Of a DNA stretch of 64,000 nt, positions 1 to 7,486 are shown piece by piece. The stretch is from positions 248,001 to 312,000 of the forward strand of contig NZ_JAHKRR010000004.1 in assembly GCF_018863395.1 (NCBI RefSeq), in the 5' to 3' direction. The DNA comes from Sinomicrobium weinanense. Lineage in GTDB: Bacteria; Bacteroidota; Bacteroidia; Flavobacteriales; Flavobacteriaceae. A model generated the notes under the pieces. That model saw only the letters and a list, made by a program, of their open reading frames with translations, was not told the DNA's origin and did no database searches. Position numbers and translations under genes: made by a program. The stretch's first letter is position 1; the number at the start of each line of letters is the position of its first letter.

Positions 1-1
1 T

Positions 2-808
2 ACCGGTGATATCAACGAAGCAGTGGCCTATGCCGATATAATCATTTTTGCCGTGCCCTCGGCATTTTTGCATTCGGAACTGGAAAAACTTACGGTGTCT
101 CTGGAGGACAAGGTCATTTTTTCTGCAATCAAAGGGATCGTCCCGGAAACCGGGCTTATTGTAGGCGAACATTTTCACGACCGGTATAATATTCCGTTTG
201 AAAGCATTGGGGTCATTACAGGGCCATGCCATGCCGAAGAAGTGGCCCTGGAAAGGCTGTCGTACCTCACCATTGCCTGTGCAGACGAGAAAAAGGCCGG
301 GACTGTGGCTAAAAACCTGTCCAGCGATTATATAAAGACCAAGATATCTGACGATATTATCGGTACGGAATATGCAGCCGTACTGAAGAACATCTATGCC
401 ATTGCTGCCGGTATTGCACACGGACTGGGATATGGCGATAATTTTCAGAGCGTTTTGATGAGTAACGCCATACGCGAAATGCGGCGTTTTATAAAACGCG
501 TGCACAAGATGAAAAGGAATATCAACAATTCCGCTTACCTTGGCGACCTGCTGGTCACGGGATATTCTGTTTTTTCCCGTAACCGTATGTTCGGCAATAT
601 GATTGGAAAAGGATATACGGTGAAGTCGGCCATGATGGAAATGAGTATGGTTGCTGAAGGTTATTACGCGGCCAAAAGTGCGCATATTATCAACAACAAG
701 CATGAGCGCAAGATTAAAACCCCCATTATGGACGCGGTGTATAATGTGCTGTATGAAGGCAAGGAGGCCAAGAAGGTGTTCAGGAAACTTTCCGAAAAAC
801 TTGATTGA
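2..808 (+). CDS. gpsA: Glycerol-3-phosphate dehydrogenase [NAD(P)+], 3' part
   Basis: Makes sn-glycerol 3-phosphate from dihydroxyacetone phosphate in the cytoplasm, the entry to phospholipid synthesis. The window begins inside the gene, so the N-terminal GxGxxG nucleotide-binding loop is missing; the reading frame is open from base 2 and begins TGDINEAVAYADIIIFAVPS, the AD-II-AVPS strand of the Rossmann fold. The family block LKNIYAIAAGIAHGLGYGDN, which includes the catalytic Lys, is intact, as are the following MSNAIREM helix and the C-terminal helical domain. The stop at 806-808 gives a normal C-terminus. A 22-bp-arm palindrome follows the stop at once and may end transcription. The call is secure; only the start is unknown. 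Confidence 0.95.
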   Translation, partial: TGDINEAVAYADIIIFAVPSAFLHSELEKLTVSLEDKVIFSAIKGIVPETGLIVGEHFHDRYNIPFESIGVITGPCHAEEVALERLSYLTIACADEKKAGTVAKNLSSDYIKTKISDDIIGTEYAAVLKNIYAIAAGIAHGLGYGDNFQSVLMSNAIREMRRFIKRVHKMKRNINNSAYLGDLLVTGYSVFSRNRMFGNMIGKGYTVKSAMMEMSMVAEGYYAAKSAHIINNKHERKIKTPIMDAVYNVLYEGKEAKKVFRKLSEKLD

Positions 809-812
809 CTCC

Positions 813-862
813 GGCTTTAGTTTATCCTGAGCTCTTCGGCGAGCTCAGGATAAACTAAAGCC
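813..862. repeat. Perfect 22-bp inverted repeat (CTGAGCTC / TTCGGC loop)
   Basis: Arms 813-834 and 841-862 are exact reverse complements around the 6-nt loop TTCGGC. It lies 4 bp after the gpsA stop and between convergent gpsA and nadD, so it could act as a two-way terminator, but it lacks a T-run. The 17-mer CTCAGGATAAACTAAAG of its right arm recurs exactly at 37957-37973 and nearly so at 50068-50082, which marks it as a dispersed repeat and not a private terminator. Confidence 0.9.
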
Positions 863-886
863 AGGCCTGGTAGTGGAGCCGAAGCC

Positions 887-1495
887 CTATTTGTAAAAAT
901 TCATTTGGTCGATATACTGCCAGACGGAAGGGTCGAGCAGGGGGGAGACGTTTTTTCCGGCTTTGATGTCTTTGCGTATGGCCGTAGAGGATATTTCAAT
1001 GATCGGGGCGTCTATTTTATGGATGCGGGGGTGCTTTTCCAGGGGAACTTCCCGGGTTGAGGTGATCCTCGGATATACGTAGATCGAATGATGCTCCAGG
1101 ATAATTTCGTAGTTTTTCCACTTGTGGAGGCCATTCAGGTTGTCTTCGCCCATGATGAGGCAAAATTCCCGCTGAGGGTACTTTTCCTGTAAATGTGCCA
1201 GGGTATTTACGGTATAGCTCGGCTGCGGCAGCTTAAATTCGATATCGCAGGGCTTCAGGTCATTGTATTTTTCAGTGGCCCTGTGCACCATTTCCAGGCG
1301 GTGGTGGTCCGGCAGGAGCGAACTTTTCTTTTTGAAAGGGTTGTGGGGCGTGACCACGAGCCATATTTCGTCCAGGTCGCTGTGTTCGGCAAAGTGATTG
1401 GCAATGATGATGTGCCCCACATGGACCGGGTTGAAGGTTCCGAAATATAAGCCGGTTTTCTTTCTGGAGTTCAAAGGTTCAAGTTTAAAGTTCAA
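887..1495 (-). CDS. nadD: Nicotinate-nucleotide adenylyltransferase
   Basis: Adenylates nicotinate mononucleotide to form deamido-NAD in NAD synthesis. The nucleotidyltransferase signature GTFNPVHVGH is at residues 19-28 and the second family motif ISSTAIR at about 168-174; length is normal for the family. The start is doubtful. No ATG precedes the conserved GLYFGTF strand; only TTG codons at 1493-1495 and 1472-1474 are available. The first 13 residues are encoded by a degenerate heptamer repeat (GAACTTT AAACTTG AACCTTT GAACTCC) seen elsewhere only between genes. Either translation starts at a TTG inside this repeat or the repeat has displaced the original start. It follows gmk on the same strand and is probably co-transcribed with yicC-gmk. 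Confidence 0.93.
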   Translation of the reverse strand: MNFKLEPLNSRKKTGLYFGTFNPVHVGHIIIANHFAEHSDLDEIWLVVTPHNPFKKKSSLLPDHHRLEMVHRATEKYNDLKPCDIEFKLPQPSYTVNTLAHLQEKYPQREFCLIMGEDNLNGLHKWKNYEIILEHHSIYVYPRITSTREVPLEKHPRIHKIDAPIIEISSTAIRKDIKAGKNVSPLLDPSVWQYIDQMNFYK

Positions 1496-1552
1496 CCCTT
1501 CGACACTTCGGCTGCGCTTAGTGCAGGCGAGTTCAGGGCGACGGGTTGAAGG
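1470..1552. repeat. Heptamer repeat plus CCTTCGAC/CAGGGC palindromic repeat at the nadD start
   Basis: Bases 1471-1497 are period-7 copies of GTTCAAA-like words (GGTTCAA, GTTTAAA, GTTCAAC). They are followed at 1496-1548 by a CCCTTCGAC...GTTCAGGGCGACGGG block of the dispersed CTGAG/TCGAAG palindrome type. TTCAACCC near 1491 can pair with GGGTTGAA near 1543. This fills the whole gmk-nadD gap and enters the nadD coding region. Confidence 0.7.
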
Positions 1553-1560
1553 TTTCTGTT

Positions 1561-2151
1561 TTAATGTTTGTTGATAAACTCATCCACCAGTTGTTCGGCC
1601 TCTGCCAGGGCGGTTTCCAGGTCGTAGTTCTTGATGATACTGTCAAATTGCGGAGCAGTAGCCAGTTCTACGGAAGCCTTGGCTATACGCATGTTTATCT
1701 TGTCTTCCGGTTCTGTTTTTCGCTTTTTCAACCGTATTTTCAATTCATCCACACTGGGCGGTTTTACGAATACGGCAAGGGTTTCTTCCGGGAATTTCTT
1801 TTTAATACGGAGCCCCCCGGCCACGTCGATATCAAAAATAACGTTTTTACCCCTGGCCCAGATACGTTCTATTTCGGTTTTCAGGGTGCCGTAAAAATTG
1901 TCCCGGTATACTTCTTCCCATTCCAGGAAATCGCCTTGTTTGATGTGATCCTTGAACTGCCTGAGACTGAGAAAATAATAGTCCCTGCCATCTACCTCAT
2001 TCCCCCGGGGCTCACGGGAAGTGGCGGAGATGGAAAATTCGAGGTTTAGCTTTTCAATGCCGAGCAGGTGACGGACTATGGTGGTTTTTCCACTTCCCGA
2101 AGGTGCGGAGAATACAATGAGCTTGCCTTTTTTGGCGCTGTTGTTTGCCAT
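1561..2151 (-). CDS. gmk: Guanylate kinase
   Basis: Phosphorylates GMP to GDP using ATP. The P-loop APSGSGKTT is at residues 16-24, followed by the GMP-binding stretch ISATSREPRGNEVDGRDY and the lid/core motif VIFDIDVAGG. The 196-residue length is typical. ATG at 2149-2151 lies one base from the yicC stop, so the two are translationally linked. The yicC-gmk-nadD order is common in Flavobacteriia. Confidence 0.97.
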   Translation of the reverse strand: MANNSAKKGKLIVFSAPSGSGKTTIVRHLLGIEKLNLEFSISATSREPRGNEVDGRDYYFLSLRQFKDHIKQGDFLEWEEVYRDNFYGTLKTEIERIWARGKNVIFDIDVAGGLRIKKKFPEETLAVFVKPPSVDELKIRLKKRKTEPEDKINMRIAKASVELATAPQFDSIIKNYDLETALAEAEQLVDEFINKH

Positions 2152-2152
2152 G

Positions 2153-3010
2153 CTAAAGAACGTTTAAGACTTGTTCCTTGATCTTTTCCAGTTCGTCTTT
2201 CATCTGCACCACCAGCTTTTGCATGGGTGCGTAGTTGGCCTTGGAACCGATGGTGTTGATCTCCCTTCCTATTTCCTGGGAGATAAAGCCGAGCTTTCTT
2301 CCGTTAGAATCTTCAGAATTCAGGGAGCTGAGAAAATATTCGAGATGGTTGGCCAGACGCACTTTTTCTTCGGTGATGTCAAATTTTTCGAGGTAATAAA
2401 TAAGCTCCTGCTCGAAGCGGTTTTTATCCACATTTTCCTTGACATCGGCCACGGCCTTTTCCAGGCGTTCCCGAACCTGTACCATGCGTTCGGGGTCCAG
2501 TTCCTTGACTTGTTCGAGCAAAGTTGAGATATTGTTTATCCGCAGCAGAAAATCTTTTTCGAGGGCAAGGCCCTCTTCGTTCCTGAAGGTCCTGATCTCA
2601 ACAATGGCGTCCTCGAGGGCACGGGCAATAGCTACATATTCTTCCTCATCGATGTTATTGCGCTCCGTCTTGAGGGCATCCGGCATGCGGACAGCCATTT
2701 TCAGGAGTTCGGTCTCGTCCCCGTTTACGATGTTTTTCAGTTGTTGCATGTATTGCTTTATCACAGCCTCATTGACCTGGGACGTGGTTTCTTCCCCGGT
2801 GATCTCTACATACAGGCCAAAGTCTACCTTTCCGCGTACGAGGGCATTGGCAATGGTGCTTCGCATCTGCAATTCTTTTTCCCTGTACTGGGAAGGTATC
2901 CTGGCATTGACATCCAGGCTCTTGCTGTTGAGTGATTTCAACTCAACTGTTATTTTCTTGGTGGGAAGTTGTACTATGGATTTCCCGAAGCCCGTCATAG
3001 ATTGTATCAT
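2153..3010 (-). CDS. YicC family protein (YicC/YloC, endoribonuclease-related)
   Basis: Belongs to the YicC/YloC family, members of which have been linked to RNA cleavage and sRNA turnover. The N-terminal family signature MIQSMTGFGKS and the C-terminal DUF1732 segment GREINTIGSKANYAPMQKL followed by a KDELEKIKEQVLN helix are both complete. The 285-residue length is normal. It heads the minus-strand yicC-gmk-nadD operon; a -7-type box on that strand (CAAAGGTA read on the plus strand, 3036-3043) lies 26 bp before the start. The exact biochemical role in this organism is not shown by the sequence. Confidence 0.92.
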   Translation of the reverse strand: MIQSMTGFGKSIVQLPTKKITVELKSLNSKSLDVNARIPSQYREKELQMRSTIANALVRGKVDFGLYVEITGEETTSQVNEAVIKQYMQQLKNIVNGDETELLKMAVRMPDALKTERNNIDEEEYVAIARALEDAIVEIRTFRNEEGLALEKDFLLRINNISTLLEQVKELDPERMVQVRERLEKAVADVKENVDKNRFEQELIYYLEKFDITEEKVRLANHLEYFLSSLNSEDSNGRKLGFISQEIGREINTIGSKANYAPMQKLVVQMKDELEKIKEQVLNVL

Positions 3011-3035
3011 CCGGTTTTTTTTAAGAAAAGTTGCA

Positions 3036-3043
3036 CAAAGGTA
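3036..3043 (-). promoter_or_regulatory. -7 promoter element for yicC-gmk-nadD
   Basis: Plus-strand CAAAGGTA is TACCTTTG on the minus strand, an exact match to the Bacteroidota TAnnTTTG box, 26 bp upstream of the yicC ATG. No clear -33 TTG is seen at the expected spacing. Confidence 0.6.
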
Positions 3044-3103
3044 AGTAAAATAGAAAAGTTAAGAAAAAAGATGATGGTACACATATCTTAAGCTGTGCGA
3101 TGA

Positions 3104-3184
3104 GGTTCAATAACGGTTAAAGTTGCGGGTTACAGGTTGCAAGTTGCAGGCATGCTCAACCTACAACTTTAAACCTTGAACTTA
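3104..3184. repeat. Heptamer-repeat hairpin (GGTTGCA type)
   Basis: The left arm runs as period-7 words GGGTTAC AGGTTGC AAGTTGC AGG; the right arm, after CATGCTC, is AACCTAC AACTTTA AACCTTG AACTTA, the complementary words. It lies in the divergent yicC/aminotransferase spacer, upstream of both starts, so it is not a terminator for either. Confidence 0.75.
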
Positions 3185-3219
3185 TTCGTTATAGAATACG
3201 GTTTTTACCAGACTTGGTT

Positions 3220-3227
3220 TATATTTG
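3220..3227 (+). promoter_or_regulatory. -7 promoter element for the D-amino acid aminotransferase
   Basis: TATATTTG matches TAnnTTTG exactly and is 19 bp before the ATG at 3247. No convincing -33 TTG is present 17-23 bp upstream. Confidence 0.55.
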
Positions 3228-3246
3228 AGCGCTTAAATGGTTAGTA

Positions 3247-4107
3247 ATGAAAAAAACGTATCCGAAGGCCGTGTATCTTAACGGGGAATGGATGGAAAGT
3301 GAAAAAGCATCTGTTTCTGTTTTTGATCGTGGTTTTTTGTTTGGGGATGGTGTATATGAGGTGATCCCGGTTTATGAAGGGAAGTTTTTCTTGCTGGAAG
3401 AACATTTAGACCGGTTAAAGTACGGATTAAATGAAACCCGGATCGGGTTTGAGGTAAGTGCTGTTGAAAATGTGTTGAAAACAGCCGTGGAGAAAGCAGA
3501 ACTGACCCATAGAGACGGGACCGTATATATGCAGGTAACCAGGGGCATCGCTCCCCGGTCTCATTTTTTTCCTGCTGATGCAGAGCCGACAATTTTGATA
3601 TATGCTTCTCCATTGGTGATGAAGGGTTTTGAAAACAAGCTGGTAAAAGTTTTGATCTCGGAGGATTTTCGCTGGCATCGGTGCGATATAAAGTCCACTT
3701 CGTTAATGGCCAATGTAGGGCTCAATAATGATGCATACAGCCAGGGATTTTATGAAAATGTATTGCAAAGGGATGGCCTTTTTACGGAAGGATCGCATAC
3801 CTCGGTATTTTTTGTGAAGGATAATATTGTTTATACCCATCCGAAAGGGCATCATATTTTACCGGGGATAACCAGGAAAGCTGTTATTGAATTATGTGAA
3901 GAGCTGGGGATCGAAGTCAGGGAAAAAGCATTACATATAGACGATACAGCTCATGTTGATGAAGTTTTTATCGCCGGAACAACAGTTCAGATCACGGCTG
4001 TTGGTGAAATGATGATGGATGGCGTATTGAAATTCAGGAAAGAGGGGGCAGGTACGATCACTAAAAAGCTCCAGCAGCAATTTATAAAGCGAACCGGAAG
4101 CCTGTAA
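3247..4107 (+). CDS. dat: D-amino acid aminotransferase (class IV PLP)
   Basis: Class IV PLP transaminase. Residues 1-40 (VYLNGEWMESE then FDRGFLFGDGVYE) are the fold signature shared with branched-chain aminotransferases. The PLP Lys is K149 in CDIKSTSLMANVGLN, near the usual position of this family's catalytic Lys. The APRSHFFP segment (R104, H106) corresponds to the Arg-x-His carboxylate trap of bacterial D-amino acid transaminases, which favours D-alanine/D-glutamate exchange over BCAT or ADC lyase. Length 286 is typical. It stands alone on the plus strand and converges on the DmpA-type peptidase. Substrate preference is inferred from that motif. Confidence 0.85.
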   Translation: MKKTYPKAVYLNGEWMESEKASVSVFDRGFLFGDGVYEVIPVYEGKFFLLEEHLDRLKYGLNETRIGFEVSAVENVLKTAVEKAELTHRDGTVYMQVTRGIAPRSHFFPADAEPTILIYASPLVMKGFENKLVKVLISEDFRWHRCDIKSTSLMANVGLNNDAYSQGFYENVLQRDGLFTEGSHTSVFFVKDNIVYTHPKGHHILPGITRKAVIELCEELGIEVREKALHIDDTAHVDEVFIAGTTVQITAVGEMMMDGVLKFRKEGAGTITKKLQQQFIKRTGSL

Positions 4108-4118
4108 AAGGGGCAGGA

Positions 4119-5288
4119 TCATTTTTTCTTTATAATACGATGTTCTTTTAAGATATCAAGCACTTTTGATACAGGGAGCGCCTCGATCTTTCTGTTGTTC
4201 TTTCCCGTGGTGGCTTTGGCTGTAAAGAGCGCGTTTAAAATGGCTTCTTCGGTAGCCTCAATAGCGGCCATGAACAATGGGGACATATAGTCGTTGGCGA
4301 CGACTTCTTGTTTCAACAGGTGTGTGGTTTTATAAGCGATCTGTGTTTCTTTGGCTGTTGAAAATGCAATGATATAGTCACCGCTTCCGTTCGAGGCAAT
4401 ACCCCCGGTTTTGGCAAGCCCCATAAAGGCGCGTTTGGCCAGGCGATCTAAATTTCTATGGTCCAGGGGAGCATCTGTGGCTACTACGATCATGCAGGAG
4501 CCGTCTACATTGTTTAAAAGCTGATCGCTAAAAGCAAAGCGGCTTAATTCTTTTCCAACATTGATACCGGCTATCTGCAGCACCCCTCCGAAATTTGCTT
4601 GTACAAGTACACCTACGGTATAGCCTCCCAGGCTCCCGGGCAGTTTTCGCGATGAGGTGCCTATTCCACCTTTATACCCAAAACAGACCGTCCCGGTTCC
4701 GGCTCCGATATTTCCTTCCTGTGCATTGTTCTCGGTAGCGTTATTGATCGCTGAAAGCACATCCCGGGTTTTGACATGCTGGCCCCTGATATCGTTTAGG
4801 TAGCCGTCATTGGTTTCGCCTACTACCGCATTCACCGAGCGGACATTCTCATTGCCTTTCTGCCGGAGCGTATATTTTATAACGGCATCCATGGCAGTCG
4901 CAACGCTTAGGGTATTGGTCAGGATGATCGGGGTCTCTATATTCCCCAGTTCGTTGACCTGTGTGCTTCCTGCAAGTTTTCCAAACCCGTTTCCCACAAA
5001 GACAGCAGCAGGCACTTTTTGCTGAAAAATATTTCCTCCATGCGGAAGGATCGCCGTGACCCCGGTTCTTATGGAATCGCCTTTTACCAGAGTGGTGTGC
5101 CCTACTTTTACCCCTGAAACATCTGTTATGGCATTTTGTGTCCCCGTGGGGATAACTCCTATTTCAATCCCGTAATCCCTTATTCGCTCCTGGGCATATG
5201 TGCCTGATGCTAGGAAACAAAAGAGCAGGAGAAAGAGGGCCGCTTTTGAATACATTGTTAATCGGGGACTTATGAGATTTGTGTTCAT
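4119..5288 (-). CDS. P1 family peptidase (DmpA/BapA-type aminopeptidase)
   Basis: Secreted Ntn-type self-processing peptidase of family S58/P1, whose members release N-terminal L- or D-residues or beta-amino acids. A signal peptide with hydrophobic core AALFLLLFCFLASG ends at YAQ (about residue 33); the in-frame Met12 (5255) is an equally good start. Family blocks follow in order: IRDYGIEIG, ITDVSGVKVGHTTL, GVTAILPHGG, the cofactorless GYKGGIGTSSR turn (about 204-214) and ASNGSGDYIIAF, whose Gly302-Ser303 is the likely autocleavage site giving alpha and beta chains. It is convergent with the D-amino acid transaminase 11 bp away, a suggestive pairing of D-residue release and use. Confidence 0.88.
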   Translation of the reverse strand: MNTNLISPRLTMYSKAALFLLLFCFLASGTYAQERIRDYGIEIGVIPTGTQNAITDVSGVKVGHTTLVKGDSIRTGVTAILPHGGNIFQQKVPAAVFVGNGFGKLAGSTQVNELGNIETPIILTNTLSVATAMDAVIKYTLRQKGNENVRSVNAVVGETNDGYLNDIRGQHVKTRDVLSAINNATENNAQEGNIGAGTGTVCFGYKGGIGTSSRKLPGSLGGYTVGVLVQANFGGVLQIAGINVGKELSRFAFSDQLLNNVDGSCMIVVATDAPLDHRNLDRLAKRAFMGLAKTGGIASNGSGDYIIAFSTAKETQIAYKTTHLLKQEVVANDYMSPLFMAAIEATEEAILNALFTAKATTGKNNRKIEALPVSKVLDILKEHRIIKKK

Positions 5289-5300
5289 GGGTATCGGTGG

Positions 5301-5756
5301 TTAAAAGTGTAGTTTCATCCCTTCGTGCGTAGCCCGGAATCCCAGTTTTTCATAAAACCCAATGGCTTCGGGGCGCTTTTTATCGGTGGTCAGTTGCAGT
5401 ACATGGGCGTTTCGTTCTTTGGCGCGTTTTATGGCCCAGGCAAACATCTGCTGCCCTATGCCTTTTCCCCTTTGGTCTTTTCTGATCCTTACCGCTTCGA
5501 TCTGTGCCCGTATTCCGCCGCGATAGGTGAGGTACTGGATGAAGCTGAGCTGCAGTGTGCCGATAATTTCTCCACTTCCGTTCTCCACAACGATCAATTC
5601 CTGGTTAGGGTCCTTGTCTATGTTCCCGAAAGCGGCCAGGTATTCTTCCGGGAGCGGCTGGCGATAGTTTTCCCGGGCTTGCCCCAGCTTGTCATCGGCC
5701 AGCATCTGCACGATGAAGGGCAGGTCTTTTTCTGTCGCTTTTCGAAAGTTCAGCAT
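5301..5756 (-). CDS. GNAT family N-acetyltransferase
   Basis: A complete 151-residue GNAT fold: the beta-4 strand QIEAVRIRKDQRGKGIGQQM carries the acetyl-CoA pyrophosphate loop (R/Q-x-x-G-x-G/A, residues about 93-101), followed by the KRAKERNAHVLQLTTDKKR helix-strand and the C-terminal AIGFYEKLGFRATHEGMKL. It lies 12 bp upstream of the P1 peptidase on the same strand, so is probably co-transcribed. The substrate is unknown; similar small GNATs act on amino acids or peptides. Confidence 0.85.
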   Translation of the reverse strand: MLNFRKATEKDLPFIVQMLADDKLGQARENYRQPLPEEYLAAFGNIDKDPNQELIVVENGSGEIIGTLQLSFIQYLTYRGGIRAQIEAVRIRKDQRGKGIGQQMFAWAIKRAKERNAHVLQLTTDKKRPEAIGFYEKLGFRATHEGMKLHF

Positions 5757-5777
5757 GGGTAAAGTAAGGGGTAAGGG

Positions 5778-6536
5778 TTATAATTCCCTTACCCAGATAT
5801 TGCGGAAGCTCACTTCGCTGCCGTGGTCCTGTAATTTTATCGGTGCTTTGCCGTGGGGGTCGTTCTTGGGCCAGCCTATATATTCGGTGGTCCCTTTGAT
5901 CTCTACGTGGTCCTGAACCAGAATGCCGTTGTGGAGCACGGTAATGGTTCCCGGTTTGATCTTTTCTCCGGTATTGTTGAATTCGGGAGCGTGAAAAATA
6001 ATATCATATGTATTCCATTCCCCGGTTTTTACGGAGGCTTTGGCAAGGGGGACACTTTGTTTGTACAGGGAGCCTACCTGCCCGTTTACATAAGTGTCGT
6101 TGTTATTGTTGTCCAGTACCTGGATCTCATAACGGTCTTGCAGAAATACGCCGCTGTTGCCCCGGTTCTGGCCATCTCCTTTTATTTTCTCGGGAGATTT
6201 CCATTCCAGGTGAAGCTGAACGCTTCCGAAATCCTTTTTGGTCTGTATGTCGCCCGCACCGGGTTTTACCGACATGCTGCCATCGGAATTTAAGGTCCAG
6301 GGAGCTTTGGAACCATTTTTTTCGCTGACCCATTCGTCCAGGTTTTTGCCGTCGAACAGAACAATGGCATCACTGGGAGCCCCGTTATCAGCAGCCGGAG
6401 TTACTTTTGGCGGAACGGGGTGGTAAATTTCCGTTTCTTCGGGTTTTGTGGGTTCTTTTTGCATGTTTTTTTTCTGTGCGTAGGTATATATACCGCTCAT
6501 AAGGAGGGCGAAGACTAATACGTATGTCTTTTTCAT
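5778..6536 (-). CDS. DUF1080 (3-keto-disaccharide hydrolase-like) secreted protein
   Basis: Secreted concanavalin-like beta-sandwich of the DUF1080 family; characterised relatives cleave 3-keto-glycosides. A signal peptide ends at YAQ (about residue 20), followed by a polar linker rich in P and K. Family motifs are VLFDGKNLDEW, GNSGVFLQDRYEIQVLD, GEWNTYDIIFHAPEFN and the C-terminal DHGSEVSFRNIWVREL. It precedes GNAT on the minus strand by 21 bp. A second, diverged DUF1080 gene lies immediately upstream, so two enzymes or subunits of the same fold are supplied together. Activity is inferred from family and neighbours. Confidence 0.88.
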   Translation of the reverse strand: MKKTYVLVFALLMSGIYTYAQKKNMQKEPTKPEETEIYHPVPPKVTPAADNGAPSDAIVLFDGKNLDEWVSEKNGSKAPWTLNSDGSMSVKPGAGDIQTKKDFGSVQLHLEWKSPEKIKGDGQNRGNSGVFLQDRYEIQVLDNNNNDTYVNGQVGSLYKQSVPLAKASVKTGEWNTYDIIFHAPEFNNTGEKIKPGTITVLHNGILVQDHVEIKGTTEYIGWPKNDPHGKAPIKLQDHGSEVSFRNIWVREL

Positions 6537-6555
6537 CTTTTTATTTTTAAACGGA

Positions 6556-6627
6556 AGATCAATGACCGGTGACCGGTAACGGATGACCGATGTATGCCCC
6601 TGTCATCTGTCTTCGGTCCTCCATTCT
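6556..6627. repeat. Heptamer-repeat hairpin (GGTGACC/GATGACC type)
   Basis: Period-7 words AATGACC GGTGACC GGTAACG GATGACC GATGTAT form the left arm; TGTCATC TGTCTTC GGTCCTC form the right arm. It lies between the two DUF1080 genes, which are on the same strand. Confidence 0.75.
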
Positions 6628-6691
6628 GTATATGTTCATTTAAAAAGTTAATCATTTTCCCATGGGTATGAGAATTGATCATGGAAGTTTT

Positions 6692-7453
6692 TTATTGTAA
6701 TTCCTTGATCTTTATGTTTCGGAAAGAGACCTCATTACCGTGATGTTGCAGGCCGATCTTCCCGGTTTTATAGGCTCCGAAGCCTTCCCAGCCGTTAAAT
6801 TTGGAATCTTTTATCATATTTTCCCACTCCTCGCCGTGTACAGGGAAGTTGACGATCTCCACACCGTTGAGCCATACTTCGCCTTCGTTGGCATTATGGT
6901 CTATCTTCAGGACCATGGTGTTCCATTCTCCTGCGGGTTTTGCCACCTTTTCCGAAGGGGGGACCATATCGTACAGGGCTCCTGCCTGGTGGGTAGTGCC
7001 TGCCTTGGCATCCGGGTGTCTTTCATTGTCCAGGACCTGTATTTCCGGTCCGGTCTGGTAAGGTTCGTGAAGTTCCGGGACCTCTTTAACTCCCCAGAAC
7101 ACACCGCTGTTCCCTGCTTCGGATATTTTCCATTCCAGGGAGAGCTTAAAGTTGGTGTAATCTTTATCGGTAACCAGGTTCTTACCTTCAACCTTGCGGT
7201 CATTGTTTGGGGTGAGTACCAAGGTCCCGTCCTGGATGCTCCATTCGGGGGAGATCTCATCGGAATTATAACCATGCCAGCCCGAGAAGGTTTTACCGTC
7301 AAAAAGGGATACCCATTCGCCATCCTGTTTTTCCTGGGTTTCGACAACAGCGGCCTCTTCTTTTTTTGCCGCTTCTTCAGTGTCTTTTTTGTTAGCCTCT
7401 TTGCATCCTACCAGGAAGAGCAGGGAAAGAGCGCAAAATCCAATCTTTTTCAT
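6692..7453 (-). CDS. DUF1080 lipoprotein (3-keto-glycoside hydrolase-like)
   Basis: Lipoprotein paralogue of the neighbouring DUF1080 protein. The N-terminus MKKIGFCALSLLFLVGCKE has a lipobox (LVGC, Cys17), followed by a charged K/E/A linker. The sandwich motifs are SLFDGKTFSGW, AGNSGVFWGV, GPEIQVLDNERHPDA, AGEWNTMVLKID and GLQHHGNEVSFRNIKIKEL. Length 253 matches single-domain family members. Membrane anchoring here against a soluble copy next door suggests different positions along one periplasmic or surface route. It is downstream of a TIM-barrel isomerase gene (33-bp gap) and is likely in its operon. Confidence 0.9.
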   Translation of the reverse strand: MKKIGFCALSLLFLVGCKEANKKDTEEAAKKEEAAVVETQEKQDGEWVSLFDGKTFSGWHGYNSDEISPEWSIQDGTLVLTPNNDRKVEGKNLVTDKDYTNFKLSLEWKISEAGNSGVFWGVKEVPELHEPYQTGPEIQVLDNERHPDAKAGTTHQAGALYDMVPPSEKVAKPAGEWNTMVLKIDHNANEGEVWLNGVEIVNFPVHGEEWENMIKDSKFNGWEGFGAYKTGKIGLQHHGNEVSFRNIKIKELQ

Positions 7454-7486
7454 TATTTGTGTGTTTAATTATCCGGGACGATGATC

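Noticed and set aside
1546-3044. Plus-strand frames across gmk and yicC (up to 201 codons)
   Set aside because: They are antisense to well-identified genes and are Ser/Phe-rich without domains.
3104-3184. CRISPR array
   Set aside because: The repeat word is only 7 nt, it is degenerate, there are no unique spacers of 30 nt, and no cas genes are present. The same holds for the other heptamer tracts.
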